Shown here piece by piece: positions 34,418-44,153 of a DNA stretch of 64,000 nt. Made by a program: the position numbers and the translations under genes. The notes under the pieces were generated by a model. That model made no database searches, was not told the DNA's origin, and was given only the letters and a program-made list of their open reading frames with translations. The DNA comes from Bradyrhizobium sp. AZCC 2262 (GTDB lineage: Bacteria; Pseudomonadota; Alphaproteobacteria; Rhizobiales; Xanthobacteraceae). Numbering within the stretch: position 1 is the first letter of the stretch; every line of letters starts with the position of its first letter. The stretch covers positions 868,001 to 932,000 of the forward strand of contig NZ_JAZHRT010000001.1 of NCBI RefSeq assembly GCF_036924535.1, read 5' to 3'.

Positions 34418-35494
34418 ATGGACACGCTCATGAGAAATTCGCTTTCGCGACGCAACCTCCTCAAGGGCGCCGGCGCCGCTTTCGCAGGCGCAGCATTTTC
34501 CACGCGCGTGATGGCTGCAGCGCCGCCGCCCGAAGCGGTAACGCCGGCGTTGATCGAGGCGGCGAAGAAGGAAGGCAAGGTCATCTATTACACCTCGACC
34601 GATTTGCCGGTCGCGGAGAAGCTGGCCAAGGCGTTCGAGGCGAAATATCCGGGCATCGCCGTGCGGGTCGAACGCACCGGTGCCGAGCGCGTGTTCCAGC
34701 GAATCGGGCAGGAATATTCAAGCAACATCCATGCCGTCGACGTGGTGAATTCGTCCGATGCCGCGCATTTCATCGTCTGGAAGCGCGACGGCATTCTGGC
34801 GCCTTACGTGCCGGAGGAGGTCGCAAAATTCTATCCGGCCGAGCACAGGGATACGGACGGCCAGTTTGCGAGTTTTCGCGTCTGGCTCAGCATCATCGCC
34901 TACAACACCAATCTGGTGAAAGCAGAGGACGCGCCGAAGAGTTTTGCGGATTTGCTCGATCCGAAATGGAAGGGCAAGATCGTCAAGGCGCATCCGGGCT
35001 ACAGCGGCACCATCATGACGGCGACCTACCAGATGCAGCGCGATCTCGGCTGGAGCTTCTTCGAACAGCTCGCCAAGCAGAACATCATGCAGGTGCAGTC
35101 ATCGGCCGATCCACCGAAGAAGCTCGATCTCGGCGAGCGCGCGGTGATGGCCGACGGCAACGAATACAACATCTTCCAGATGAAGGAGGCGGGCCGTCCG
35201 GTCGAGCCGATTTACGCCACGGAAGGGTCGCCGCTGATCATCGGACCGAACGGCGTCTTCAAGGACGCGCCAAATCCGAACGCGGCAAGGCTGTTCCAGT
35301 CGTTCAGTCTCAGCCGGGAGGCCCAGCAGCTCATCATCGATCTCGGCGGCCTCCGCTCGGTGCATTCCCAGACAGTCGAGAAGGCAGGGCGCAAGCCGCT
35401 CAAGGACATCAAGACCATGAAGGATGACGCCGCGGCGGTAGAGAAGGAAGGCGAGGCCATCAAGGCGCGCTACACAAAAATCTTTCGCGTTTGA
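34418..35494 (+). CDS. ABC-type extracellular solute-binding protein, family 1
   Basis: The 358-residue precursor has a Tat-type signal (SRRNLLKGAGAAFAGAAF) and a type II periplasmic-binding fold: GKVIYYTSTDLPVAEKLAKA, FEAKYPGIAVRVERTGAERV and FRVWLSIIAYNTNLV, as in Fe3+ and phosphonate binders. No permease or ATPase gene is adjacent, so it is an orphan receptor. It is divergent from the Bug/molybdenum operon and its stop overlaps a possible TTG start of the PrpD-family gene. Confidence 0.85.
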   Translation: MDTLMRNSLSRRNLLKGAGAAFAGAAFSTRVMAAAPPPEAVTPALIEAAKKEGKVIYYTSTDLPVAEKLAKAFEAKYPGIAVRVERTGAERVFQRIGQEYSSNIHAVDVVNSSDAAHFIVWKRDGILAPYVPEEVAKFYPAEHRDTDGQFASFRVWLSIIAYNTNLVKAEDAPKSFADLLDPKWKGKIVKAHPGYSGTIMTATYQMQRDLGWSFFEQLAKQNIMQVQSSADPPKKLDLGERAVMADGNEYNIFQMKEAGRPVEPIYATEGSPLIIGPNGVFKDAPNPNAARLFQSFSLSREAQQLIIDLGGLRSVHSQTVEKAGRKPLKDIKTMKDDAAAVEKEGEAIKARYTKIFRV

Positions 35495-35499
35495 CCGAT

Positions 35500-36873
35500 A
35501 TGACCGCCGGACTGCCTGAGACCTCGGTTGCGGAAACGCTGGCCGAAAAGATCGTCGCACTGCAAGCCGGCGCCTTGCCGGCTGCAACCGCGCGCAAATG
35601 CGAGGACCTGCTGATCGATGTGGTCGGGCTATGCGTCACCGCGCGTAACGAGGACTACATCAGAAGCGCGCTGGCGGGCTGCGACGATGACGGCCCATGC
35701 ACGGCGATCGGGCATCGGCGCACACTGAATGCTGCGGGCGCCGCCTTCGTCAACGGAACGGCCGCGCATGGCGAGGATTTCGACGACACTTTTGAGGGCG
35801 GCCCGGTGCATGCAGGCGCCGTGATCGTGCCGGCGGTGCTCGCCGCCTGCGAGCGGCATAATCCGGATGGCCGCATGGCGCTGATCGGGATCGCGGTCGG
35901 CACCGAAGTGCTCTGTCGCTTGAGTCTCGTGGTGCCGAAGGCCGTTCACAAGGCCGGCTTCCATCCGACCGCGATCTTCGGCGCGATGGGCGCGGCCGCC
36001 GGCGTCGGTGCCGCGCTTGGCCTCACCGCCAGGCAGATCGTCGATGCGCTCGGCGTCGCCGGCAGCATGGCCGGCGGCATCATCGAATATCTCGCAGAGG
36101 GCGCCTGGACCAAACGGCTGCATGCCGGATGGGCGGCGCAATCGGGTATCCGCGCCGCGCTCCTGGCGCGGGGAGGGTTCGTTGGCCCGCGCACCGTGTT
36201 CGAGGGCGTGCACGGGCTGTTCCACGGCTTCGCGCACACCACGGAGGGTGATTACGCCGCGCTGACCGGCGATTTCGGTACGCGCTGGGTGACGGACACG
36301 CTGGCGTTCAAGCCTTATCCATGCGGGACCATGGCGCAGCCCTATATCGATTGCGCACGCCGGCTGGCCGCGCGCGGCATCCAACCGGAGGACGTCGCGG
36401 AGATCGCCTGCGAGGTGGCGGAGGGGACGGTGCACCGGCTGTGGGAGCCGCTCGCCGACAAGCAACGTCCGCGCAACGGCTATGCTGCCAAGTTCGCAAC
36501 ACCATACCTGTTGGCCTCAGGCTTCGTGCATGGTGGCGTCGGGCTTGGCGCGTTCACAGACAACGCGATCCGTGATGGGCAAGTGCTTGCGCTTGCTGCC
36601 AAAGTGAAATTCGTGATCGACCCGGACAATCCCTATCCGAACAACTATACCGGCCACATCCGCGCTACGCTCCGGGACGGTAGCGTGGTTGAAGAGCGGC
36701 AGCCATACTTGCGCGGCGGTGCGCGGGAGCCGCTGACGCGGCAGGATGTGACCGACAAGTTTCTGCTCAACGCTGACCACGGCGGCTGGAGCGCTGTGCA
36801 AAGCGATACGGCGATGAAACTGATGACGGGGCTGTATAATGGCCGCATCGATCTTTCCTCATTGCGCGGGTAG
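35500..36873 (+). CDS. MmgE/PrpD-family protein
   Basis: The 457-residue protein matches the MmgE/PrpD family, which includes 2-methylcitrate dehydratase, aconitate decarboxylase and iminodisuccinate epimerase. Blocks include NGTAAHGEDFDDTFEGGPVH, GAAAGVGAALGLTARQIVDA, LAFKPYPCGTMAQPYIDCA and VKFVIDPDNPYPNNYTGHI. The ATG at 35500 is preferred to a TTG at 35491. The exact reaction is not predictable; no prpB or prpC lies nearby, so the methylcitrate cycle is unlikely. An SDR gene follows after 6 nt. Confidence 0.85.
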   Translation: MTAGLPETSVAETLAEKIVALQAGALPAATARKCEDLLIDVVGLCVTARNEDYIRSALAGCDDDGPCTAIGHRRTLNAAGAAFVNGTAAHGEDFDDTFEGGPVHAGAVIVPAVLAACERHNPDGRMALIGIAVGTEVLCRLSLVVPKAVHKAGFHPTAIFGAMGAAAGVGAALGLTARQIVDALGVAGSMAGGIIEYLAEGAWTKRLHAGWAAQSGIRAALLARGGFVGPRTVFEGVHGLFHGFAHTTEGDYAALTGDFGTRWVTDTLAFKPYPCGTMAQPYIDCARRLAARGIQPEDVAEIACEVAEGTVHRLWEPLADKQRPRNGYAAKFATPYLLASGFVHGGVGLGAFTDNAIRDGQVLALAAKVKFVIDPDNPYPNNYTGHIRATLRDGSVVEERQPYLRGGAREPLTRQDVTDKFLLNADHGGWSAVQSDTAMKLMTGLYNGRIDLSSLRG

Positions 36874-36879
36874 CGACTC

Positions 36880-37632
36880 ATGACCGAAGAACTCGCCAGC
36901 AAAGTCGCTGTCGTCACCGGGGCGGGCCGCAATATCGGCCGTGCGATCGCGCTGACCCTGGCGGAGGGCGGGGCGTCCATCGTGGTCAATGCGCGCAGCA
37001 ACCGTGCCGAGGCCGAGGCCGTCGCACGGGAGATCGAGGCTGCAGGCGGCAAAGCGCTGGTTCATATCGGCGACGTCGCCGACGCCGTGGCGGTGCAGGC
37101 CATGGCGGATGTGGCCGTCAAGCAACTTGGCGGTATCGATATCCTCGTCAACAACGCGGCGTTGCGGCGCGAGAAACCGTTCGCCGAGATGAGCTATGCG
37201 GCGTGGCGCGAAATCCTTGACGTTACGCTCGACGGCGCGTTCCTCTGCGTGAAGGCCTGCCTGCCGGGGTTGCGCAAGTCAGGTGCGGGAACGATCGTCA
37301 ATATCGGCGGCCTCAGCGCGCATACGGGTGCGAAGAATCGCGCGCATGTCGTGACCGCGAAGGCGGGCATCATCGGCCTGACGCGGGCGCTGGCCCACGA
37401 TCTTGCCGATGACGGCATTACCGTGAACTGCGTGGTTCCCGGGCTGATCGGCACGCCGCGGTCCAAGGACAAACCGGAGCCGGCGCATCATTTGACCCAT
37501 CAGACCATCACCGGCAATCGCGGGCTGCCGGAAGACGTCGCCGCAACCGTGCGTTTTCTGTGTGGGCCCGGTGCGCGCTACATAAATGGACAGGCCATCC
37601 ACACCAATGGCGGCGCCTATTTGGGCGCCTGA
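36880..37632 (+). CDS. Short-chain dehydrogenase/reductase
   Basis: The 250-residue SDR has the cofactor motif VTGAGRNIGRAIALTLAEGG, DILVNNAALRRE (NNAG variant) and the end segment FLCGPGARYINGQAIHTNGG. At the catalytic Tyr position (Y-x3-K) the sequence reads AHTGAKNRAHVVTAKAGIIG: the Lys is present but the usual Tyr position is occupied by His. This may alter or abolish ordinary SDR chemistry. It is co-oriented with the PrpD-family gene. Confidence 0.85.
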   Translation: MTEELASKVAVVTGAGRNIGRAIALTLAEGGASIVVNARSNRAEAEAVAREIEAAGGKALVHIGDVADAVAVQAMADVAVKQLGGIDILVNNAALRREKPFAEMSYAAWREILDVTLDGAFLCVKACLPGLRKSGAGTIVNIGGLSAHTGAKNRAHVVTAKAGIIGLTRALAHDLADDGITVNCVVPGLIGTPRSKDKPEPAHHLTHQTITGNRGLPEDVAATVRFLCGPGARYINGQAIHTNGGAYLGA

Positions 37633-37716
37633 CGCATGGCAAAAGGCCGTTTTTGCAGGTGCACGGCCGGACAAACCCTCTCGGCGACGGCGGCATTTGA
37701 TGTTACCTAGAAGCGC

Positions 37717-39825
37717 ATGAACCAGCATGCCAAGGTCGATATCCGCCATTCCACCTGTCCGCACGATTGCCCGTCGGCCTGCGCGCTCGACATCGAGGTA
37801 ATCGACGGTCGCTCGATCGGCCGGGTCCGCGGCTCCAAGGTTCAGACCTACACGGCGGGCGTGGTGTGCGCGAAGGTCGCACGCTACGCCGAGCGCATTC
37901 ATCACCCTGACCGGCTGCTCCACCCGATGCGCCGTACCGGACCAAAGGGTTCGGGCCAGTTCGCGCAGATTTCCTGGGATGAGGCGCTCGACGAAATCGC
38001 CGCGCGCTTCGATCAGGCCGAGCGTGAATTCGGCGCTGAATCCGTCTGGCCCTATTACTATGCCGGCACGATGGGACTCGTGATGCGCGATGGCATCAAT
38101 CGCCTGTCGCACGTGAAGAAATATTCGCGCTTCTATTCGACCATCTGCGCCAACATTGCACGCGTCGGCTTTTCCATCGGCACCGGCAAGATCGCGGGCG
38201 TCGATCCGCGCGAGATGGGGGTCTCTGATCTCGTCGTGATCTGGGGCACCAATCCGGTGAACACCCAGGTCAACGTGATGACGCATGCCTCGCGCGCCCG
38301 CAAGGAGCGCGGCGCGAAAATCGCGGCGATCGACATCTACAACAACGACACCATGAAGCAGGCCGATATCAAGATCATTTTGCGGCCGGGCACCGATGGC
38401 GCCTTCGCCTGTGGCGTCATGCACGTGCTGTTCCGCGAGGGTTACGCGGACCGTGCCTATATGGATCGCTACACCGATTGTCCCGATAAATTGGAAAAGC
38501 ATCTGGCAACGCGTACGCCGGAATGGGCCTCGGGGATCTCGGGTGTGCCGGTCGAGGAGATCGAGGCATTTGCTCGCCTCGTCGGCCAGACCAAACGTTC
38601 CTTTTTCCGCCTCGGCTATGGCTTTACCCGCAGCCGCAACGGCGCGGCGCAGATGCATGCGGCGCTGTGCATTCCCGCGGTGACGGGCGCCTGGCAGTAT
38701 GAAGGCGGCGGCGCTTTCTTCAACAATGCCGGGATCTGGAAGTTCAACGAATCCATCATCGAGGGCCACGACGCGATCGACCGCACGACGCGCTGGCTCG
38801 ATCAGTCCAAGATCGGCCGCATCCTGACCGGGGATGCGGAGGCGCTGAAGGGTGGCGGCCCCGTCAAGGCGATGCTGATCCAGAACACCAATCCCGTGAC
38901 GGTCGCGCCGGAACAGGCGCTGGTGCGCCGGGGCTTTGCCCGCGAGGACCTCTTCGTCGCGGTGCACGAGCAGTTCATGACCGAAACGGCCGCCATGGCC
39001 GACATTGTGCTTCCGGCAACGATGTTCATGGAACACGACGACCTCTATTACGGCGGCGGTCACCAGCATATTTCGGTCGGTGCAAAGCTGATCGATCCGC
39101 CCGGTGAGTGCCGTTCCAATCATGAGGTGCTGCAAGGCCTCGGCGGCCGCCTCAATGCCGTGCATCCCGGGTTTGAGATGACGCCGCGCGAGCTGATCGA
39201 TGCGACGTTGAAGAAGAGCGGCCACGGCGATATTGAAACCCTCGAAGCGGATTTATGGCGCGACATCCAGCCGGATTTTCGCACTTCGCACTATCTCGAC
39301 GGCTTCGCGCATGCCGACAAGAAATTCCACTTCAAGGCCGACTGGGCGAATCCTCCGTGGGGCAATCCGGGCCTTGGTCCGTGGGCGCAGATGCCCTCGC
39401 TGCCCGATCACTGGACGATCATCGAGGAGGCGGATGAGAAACATCCGTTCCGTCTCGCCACCTCGCCGTCGCGCAGCTATCTCAATACCAGCTTCAATGA
39501 GACGCCGGGATCGCAGGCTCGCGAAGGCGCGCCGACGCTGATGATGCACCCGGAGGACGCCGCGGCCCTTTCGATCGCCGATGGCGAGGCCGTGACGCTC
39601 GGCAACATGCGAGGCGAAACCACGCTGACCGTGAAACTGTTTGACGGCCTACGCCGCGGTGTGCTGATCGCCGAGTCCATTCATCCGAACAAGGCCCATA
39701 TCGGCGGCCACGGCATCAACATGCTGACCGGTGCCGAAACGGTCGCGCCGGTCGGCGGCGCGGCGTTCCATGACAACAAGGTCTGGATCAAAAAAATGGC
39801 GTCAGCTACTGCGCGCAAGAGCTAG
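37717..39825 (+). CDS. Molybdopterin (bis-MGD) oxidoreductase of the DMSO-reductase superfamily
   Basis: This 702-residue protein opens with a 4Fe-4S motif (CPHDCPSAC, with a fourth Cys in GVVCAKV), then the MopB domains with FYSTICANIARVG (possible Cys Mo ligand), VVIWGTNPVNTQVN, and a C-terminal Molydop_binding domain (TLMMHPEDAAALSIADGEAV). No signal peptide, so it is cytoplasmic. No electron-transfer or membrane subunits are adjacent, which is unusual for formate-dehydrogenase- or thiosulfate-reductase-like enzymes; substrate unknown. Confidence 0.88.
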   Translation: MNQHAKVDIRHSTCPHDCPSACALDIEVIDGRSIGRVRGSKVQTYTAGVVCAKVARYAERIHHPDRLLHPMRRTGPKGSGQFAQISWDEALDEIAARFDQAEREFGAESVWPYYYAGTMGLVMRDGINRLSHVKKYSRFYSTICANIARVGFSIGTGKIAGVDPREMGVSDLVVIWGTNPVNTQVNVMTHASRARKERGAKIAAIDIYNNDTMKQADIKIILRPGTDGAFACGVMHVLFREGYADRAYMDRYTDCPDKLEKHLATRTPEWASGISGVPVEEIEAFARLVGQTKRSFFRLGYGFTRSRNGAAQMHAALCIPAVTGAWQYEGGGAFFNNAGIWKFNESIIEGHDAIDRTTRWLDQSKIGRILTGDAEALKGGGPVKAMLIQNTNPVTVAPEQALVRRGFAREDLFVAVHEQFMTETAAMADIVLPATMFMEHDDLYYGGGHQHISVGAKLIDPPGECRSNHEVLQGLGGRLNAVHPGFEMTPRELIDATLKKSGHGDIETLEADLWRDIQPDFRTSHYLDGFAHADKKFHFKADWANPPWGNPGLGPWAQMPSLPDHWTIIEEADEKHPFRLATSPSRSYLNTSFNETPGSQAREGAPTLMMHPEDAAALSIADGEAVTLGNMRGETTLTVKLFDGLRRGVLIAESIHPNKAHIGGHGINMLTGAETVAPVGGAAFHDNKVWIKKMASATARKS

Positions 39826-39896
39826 ACCGCACTTGCAGTCCACGGTGATCCTGCCGCAAATGCTGGCCAGCATTTGGCAACGGGATGAGTGGGACA

Positions 39897-40679
39897 ATGA
39901 CTGATACCAATAGCGTGATACGCGAAAAGCGCGGACAGGCGTTCTGGATTACCATCAACCGGCCGGACAAGCGCAACGCCATCAATGCCGACGTGGTCGC
40001 CGGCATCGTCCGCGGCTATCGCGAAGCGCATGACGATAAGGATGTCCGCGTCATCGTGCTGACAGGGGCGGGCGAGAAGGCGTTTTGCGCCGGCGCTGAC
40101 CTGCAGAACAGCGGCGCTGCCTTCGCGATGGATTTTTCCAGGCCGAATGTCGACTACGCCGACCTGCTGCGGCTGTCGCAAAACGCCACCAAGCCTGCGA
40201 TCGCACGGGTGGGAGGCGTCTGCATGGCCGGTGGCATGGGCTTGCTGTGCATGACCGACATGGCCGTCGCCGCCGATCATGTGATTTTCGGTTTGCCCGA
40301 GGTGAAGGTCGGCGTGTTCCCGATGCAGGTGCTGAGCCTGCTGCAGTCGATCGCGCCCAAGCGGCTGGTCAGCGAATGGTCGCTGACCGGCGAGCCGTTC
40401 GATGCACACACGGCGCAGGCGGCCGGACTCCTGAACTACGTGGTGCCGGCGGCGGAGCTCGACGCCAGGGTCGACTGGCTGATCAGCCGCATCGTCGACA
40501 AGTCGCCGACCGCGATCCGGCGCGGCAAATACGCGATGCGGGCGATCGCTTCGATGTCGTTCGACGAGAGCATCGCCTATACCGAAAGCCAGATCGCGTT
40601 GCTGGCGATGACGGAGGACGCCAAGGAAGGCCTCAAGGCCTTCGGCGAGAAACGCAAGCCGTCGTGGACGGGAAAGTGA
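39897..40679 (+). CDS. Enoyl-CoA hydratase/isomerase family protein
   Basis: The 260-residue crotonase starts MTDTNSVIREKRGQAF (an in-frame ATG at 39885 would add four residues). The oxyanion segments are EKAFCAGADLQ and GGVCMAGGMGLLCMTD; the catalytic-Glu region reads FGLPEVKVGVFPMQVL, keeping one Glu. It follows the molybdoenzyme gene by about 70 nt and abuts the convergent GlcG-like gene end to end with no spacer. Confidence 0.87.
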   Translation: MTDTNSVIREKRGQAFWITINRPDKRNAINADVVAGIVRGYREAHDDKDVRVIVLTGAGEKAFCAGADLQNSGAAFAMDFSRPNVDYADLLRLSQNATKPAIARVGGVCMAGGMGLLCMTDMAVAADHVIFGLPEVKVGVFPMQVLSLLQSIAPKRLVSEWSLTGEPFDAHTAQAAGLLNYVVPAAELDARVDWLISRIVDKSPTAIRRGKYAMRAIASMSFDESIAYTESQIALLAMTEDAKEGLKAFGEKRKPSWTGK

Positions 40680-41108
40680 TTATCCGGCGTTTGCCTTCAG
40701 TCCAGCGGCTTCGATCCCCGCGACGGCGCAGATCTCATCATTGTCAGACGTGTCGCCGCTGACGCCGACGGCGCCGAGCAGGCCGCCGTCGCCCTGGACC
40801 AGCACGCCGCCGGGCACCGGCACCAAACGTCCCTGCGCCAGTGCATTCACCGCACCGACGAAATAGGCCTGCTCTTGGGCACGCTGGAACAGCGCCCGCG
40901 ATCCCATGCCCATCGCAAGCGCGCCATAGGCCTTGCCGTGCGCGATTTCGGCCCGCATCAGGCTGGTGCCATCCTGCGCCGCCGTGACCTTCACGCAGCC
41001 GCGGGCATCCAGAATGGTGATGACCAGCGGCTTCAGTTTCTTCTCAACGCCCTTGGCAAGGGCGGCATCGAGAATCTTGCGGGCGACGTCGAGGGTGAGT
41101 TCAGCCAT
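40680..41108 (-). CDS. GlcG/HbpS-family protein
   Basis: The 142-residue protein covers the whole Haem_degrading (DUF336) domain: ITILDARGCVKVTAAQDGTS, AYGALAMGMGSRAL and PVPGGVLVQGDGGLLGAVGVSG. GlcG is encoded in the E. coli glycolate operon and HbpS binds haem; the biochemical role of most members is unsettled. It lies 27 nt downstream of a large FAD/Fe-S hydroxyacid dehydrogenase, mirroring the glcD-G arrangement. Confidence 0.88.
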   Translation of the reverse strand: MAELTLDVARKILDAALAKGVEKKLKPLVITILDARGCVKVTAAQDGTSLMRAEIAHGKAYGALAMGMGSRALFQRAQEQAYFVGAVNALAQGRLVPVPGGVLVQGDGGLLGAVGVSGDTSDNDEICAVAGIEAAGLKANAG

Positions 41109-41135
41109 AATAAGTTCCTTTGCGATTGAGCGGGA

Positions 41136-44078
41136 TTAATGGTTGGGCCGCGCGCTGTCGAGGCTCATCGCGAGCACCCGGGCGACGTGCAGTGCTGCAC
41201 GGTTCGTGCCATCCTTGATCTGGTGCCGGCACGAAGTGCCGTCGGCGACGATCAGCGTGGCGGTATCGGCGCGGCGTACCGCCGGCAGCAGCGACAGCTC
41301 GGCCATTTCCATCGAGGCCTCATAGGTGTCGGCGCCGTAGCCGAACGCGCCGGCCATGCCGCAGCAACTGGACTCGACGGTTTCGACTTTGAGGTCAGGA
41401 ATGAGGCGAAGTATTTTTTCGACCGGCTTGAACGCGCCGAATGATTTTTGATGGCAGTGGCCGTGAACCAGCGCTTTGCCCGGCATCGCGCCGAGCGGCA
41501 AGTTGAGGCGGCCGGCTTCCGCCTCGCGAACCAGAAACTCCTCGAACAACAATGCATGCGCGCTGACGCTCTTGGCGTCATTGTCCGAGCGCAGCGAGAG
41601 CAGTTCGTCGCGAAGCGTCAGCAGGCAACTCGGCTCCAGTCCGACGATCGGCACGCCGCGCGCGGCGAATGGGGTGTAAGTCGTGACCAGACGGTCCAGT
41701 TCGCTGCGCGCCTGTTCGACCAGACCTGCCGAGAGGAATGTCCGTCCGCAACACAGCGGACGGGCGCGGTCGGCGGGGCGCGGAAGATGCACGCGATATC
41801 CGCCTTCGACCAAAACACGCAAGGCGGCGTCGAGATTCTCGCGCTCATAGGCGCGGTTGAACGTATCGGCGAACAGCACGACCTCGTGGCCGTCGGCGGG
41901 GCCGAAGACCTGGGAGTCGGCCTTGAACACGTCGCGGCGGAATGCGGGTAGAGCTCGCTTCGCACTGACGCCCGCAAACTTCTCGAATAGCGCACGCAGC
42001 AACGAACTGTTGTTGCGCAAATTGGCAAGTGGGGCGAAGCGGGAGGCGAGGTCCGCATAGCGCGGCAGATAGCCGACCAGCCGGTCGCGCAGCGATAGGC
42101 CGTGTTTTTCGGCGCGGGCGGCCAGTACCTCGATCTTCATCTTCGCCATGTCGACGCCGGTCGGGCATTCATGGCGGCAGGCCTTGCAGGATACGCAGAG
42201 TTTGAGCGTGTCCATCATATCGTCGGAGGCGAGAGCATCCGGCCCGAGCTGGCCAGAGATCGCGAGCCGCAGCGTGTTGGCACGGCCGCGCGTGACGTCC
42301 TTCTCGTTGCGGGTCGCGCGATAGGACGGGCACATCACGCCGCCTTCGAGTTTCCGGCAGGCGCCGTTGTTGTTGCACATCTCGACCGCGCCCTGAAAGC
42401 CACCGCCGGCGCCGGGATAGGCTGACCAGTCGAGCACGGTCTTCAGTTCGCCTATGCGATAGTCCGGCCGATAACGAAACAGCGAACGATCGTCCATTTT
42501 GGGCGGATCGACGATCTTGCCGGGATTGAGCAGATTGTCCGGATCGAAGCGCGCCTTGACCTCCCGGAAATCGGCAACGATGCGGGAGCCGAACATCGTT
42601 TCGTGAAACTCGGAACGAACCAGCCCGTCGCCATGCTCGCCGGAGTGCGAGCCCTTGTACTCGCGGACCATCTCGAAGGTTTCCTCGGCGATGGCGCGCA
42701 TCGCTTTCACGTCCTTTTCGAGCTTCAAATTGAGGACAGGGCGCACATGCAGGCAGCCTTCGGAGGCATGCGCATACATGGTGCCGCGCGTGCCGTGTTT
42801 GGCGAAGATGGTGTTGAGCCGTTCGGTATAATCGGCGAGGTGCGGCAGCGGCACGGCACAATCCTCGACAAAGGAGACCGGCTTGCCTTCCTGCTTCATC
42901 GACATCATGACGTTGAGGCCGGAGGTGCGGAAATCCGCGATCGCCGTCTGCGTCGCGGGCTCGACGACATCAACCACGCCGCCCCATTTACGCTGCGGAT
43001 GGTTCCAGCCGAAGCCAAGATCCGACATCAACTCCGAAAGCTGTTTCAGCTTTTGCAGATTGTCGGGCTGATCCTCTTCGGCGAACTCGACGATCAGCAG
43101 CGCGTCGGGATCGCCCCGCACGGTCGCCTCGATCACGGGCCTGAACATGGCAATGTCGCGCCCTAGCGCAATCATCGTGCGGTCGACCAACTCCACCGCG
43201 ATCGGCCGCAACTTGACCAGATGCTGGGCCGCGTCCATCGCCTCATAGAAGCTGCCGAAGTGGCAGACGCCGAGCACCTTGTTGCGGATCACTGGCCACA
43301 GTTTGAGTTCGACCTGCGTGGTGAAGGCCAGCGTGCCTTCGGAGCCGACCAGGAGATGCGCCATGTTGTTCGGCGCATTGCGCGGCACCAGCGCATCGAG
43401 ATTGTAGCCGCCGACGCGGCGCTGCACCTTTGGAAACCGCTCCGATATCTCGGCAGCCTCGCGCTCGCCGAGATCGAGCATGTCACGGAATAGCGCAAGC
43501 CCGCTCTGGGGCGAATTCACCTGCGCCAGATCCCGCGGCACCTCGCCGAAATGCAGAAGCGTGCCATCGGCCAGCGCCGCATCCATCGACAGTGTGTTGT
43601 CGCGCATGGTGCCGTAGCGCAGCGAACGGCCGCCGCAGGAATTGTTGCCGGCCATGCCGCCGATGGTCGCGCGCGAAGCGGTGGAGACGTCGACCGGAAA
43701 CCAGAGCCCGTGCTTTTTGAGCTGGCGGTTGAGATCGTCGAGCACGATGCCGGGCTCGACCGCGCAAGTGCGGTTTTCGACATCGAGCGAGAGGATGCGG
43801 TTCAGATGCTTGGAAAAGTCGACGACGATTCCCTCGTTGACGGTCTGGCCGCATTGCGATGTCCCGCCGCCACGCGGGGTGACGATCAGGCCCTCGTCGC
43901 GGCAAATGGCGAGCGCGTTGAGGGCCTCGTCGATGCTGCGGGGCACCACCACGCCGGCCGGCATGATCTGGTAGAACGAGGCATCGGTGGCATAGCGACC
44001 GCGGTTGAAGGCATCGAAGAACACATCGCCGGTCAGATTTGACCGCAGGCGTCGCTGGAGTGTCGAGGCGTTTTTCAT
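41136..44078 (-). CDS. FAD/Fe-S D-2-hydroxyacid dehydrogenase (GlcD-GlcF-like fusion)
   Basis: The protein (about 980 aa) combines an FAD_binding_4 domain (VTPRGGGTSQCGQTVNEGIV, MAGNNSCGGRSLRYGTM), an FAD-oxidase C domain (SGEHGDGLVRSEF, FDPDNLLNPGKI), a ferredoxin-like Fe-S region with CNNNGACRK and CVSCKACRHECP, and a C-terminal CCG domain (CCGRTFLSAG, SSCCGMAGAFGYG). This is the YdiJ-type fusion that oxidises D-2-hydroxyacids such as 2-hydroxyglutarate, lactate or glycolate. The ATG at 44078 is preferred to a TTG seven codons earlier. A perfect palindrome lies just upstream. Confidence 0.92.
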   Translation of the reverse strand: MKNASTLQRRLRSNLTGDVFFDAFNRGRYATDASFYQIMPAGVVVPRSIDEALNALAICRDEGLIVTPRGGGTSQCGQTVNEGIVVDFSKHLNRILSLDVENRTCAVEPGIVLDDLNRQLKKHGLWFPVDVSTASRATIGGMAGNNSCGGRSLRYGTMRDNTLSMDAALADGTLLHFGEVPRDLAQVNSPQSGLALFRDMLDLGEREAAEISERFPKVQRRVGGYNLDALVPRNAPNNMAHLLVGSEGTLAFTTQVELKLWPVIRNKVLGVCHFGSFYEAMDAAQHLVKLRPIAVELVDRTMIALGRDIAMFRPVIEATVRGDPDALLIVEFAEEDQPDNLQKLKQLSELMSDLGFGWNHPQRKWGGVVDVVEPATQTAIADFRTSGLNVMMSMKQEGKPVSFVEDCAVPLPHLADYTERLNTIFAKHGTRGTMYAHASEGCLHVRPVLNLKLEKDVKAMRAIAEETFEMVREYKGSHSGEHGDGLVRSEFHETMFGSRIVADFREVKARFDPDNLLNPGKIVDPPKMDDRSLFRYRPDYRIGELKTVLDWSAYPGAGGGFQGAVEMCNNNGACRKLEGGVMCPSYRATRNEKDVTRGRANTLRLAISGQLGPDALASDDMMDTLKLCVSCKACRHECPTGVDMAKMKIEVLAARAEKHGLSLRDRLVGYLPRYADLASRFAPLANLRNNSSLLRALFEKFAGVSAKRALPAFRRDVFKADSQVFGPADGHEVVLFADTFNRAYERENLDAALRVLVEGGYRVHLPRPADRARPLCCGRTFLSAGLVEQARSELDRLVTTYTPFAARGVPIVGLEPSCLLTLRDELLSLRSDNDAKSVSAHALLFEEFLVREAEAGRLNLPLGAMPGKALVHGHCHQKSFGAFKPVEKILRLIPDLKVETVESSCCGMAGAFGYGADTYEASMEMAELSLLPAVRRADTATLIVADGTSCRHQIKDGTNRAALHVARVLAMSLDSARPNH

Positions 44079-44153
44079 CCCAAATCCAAAGCGATCCAAG
44101 AGGGCTGTTGTAACCCCTCAACGGGATTTTGCACTTTTTATAGGACGAACTAC

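Noticed and set aside
35500..36873. Methylcitrate cycle (prpD)
   Set aside because: No prpB, prpC or prpR nearby and the family has several other activities.
37279..39225. Minus-strand open frame of about 650 codons
   Set aside because: Antisense to the well-supported SDR and bis-MGD oxidoreductase genes.
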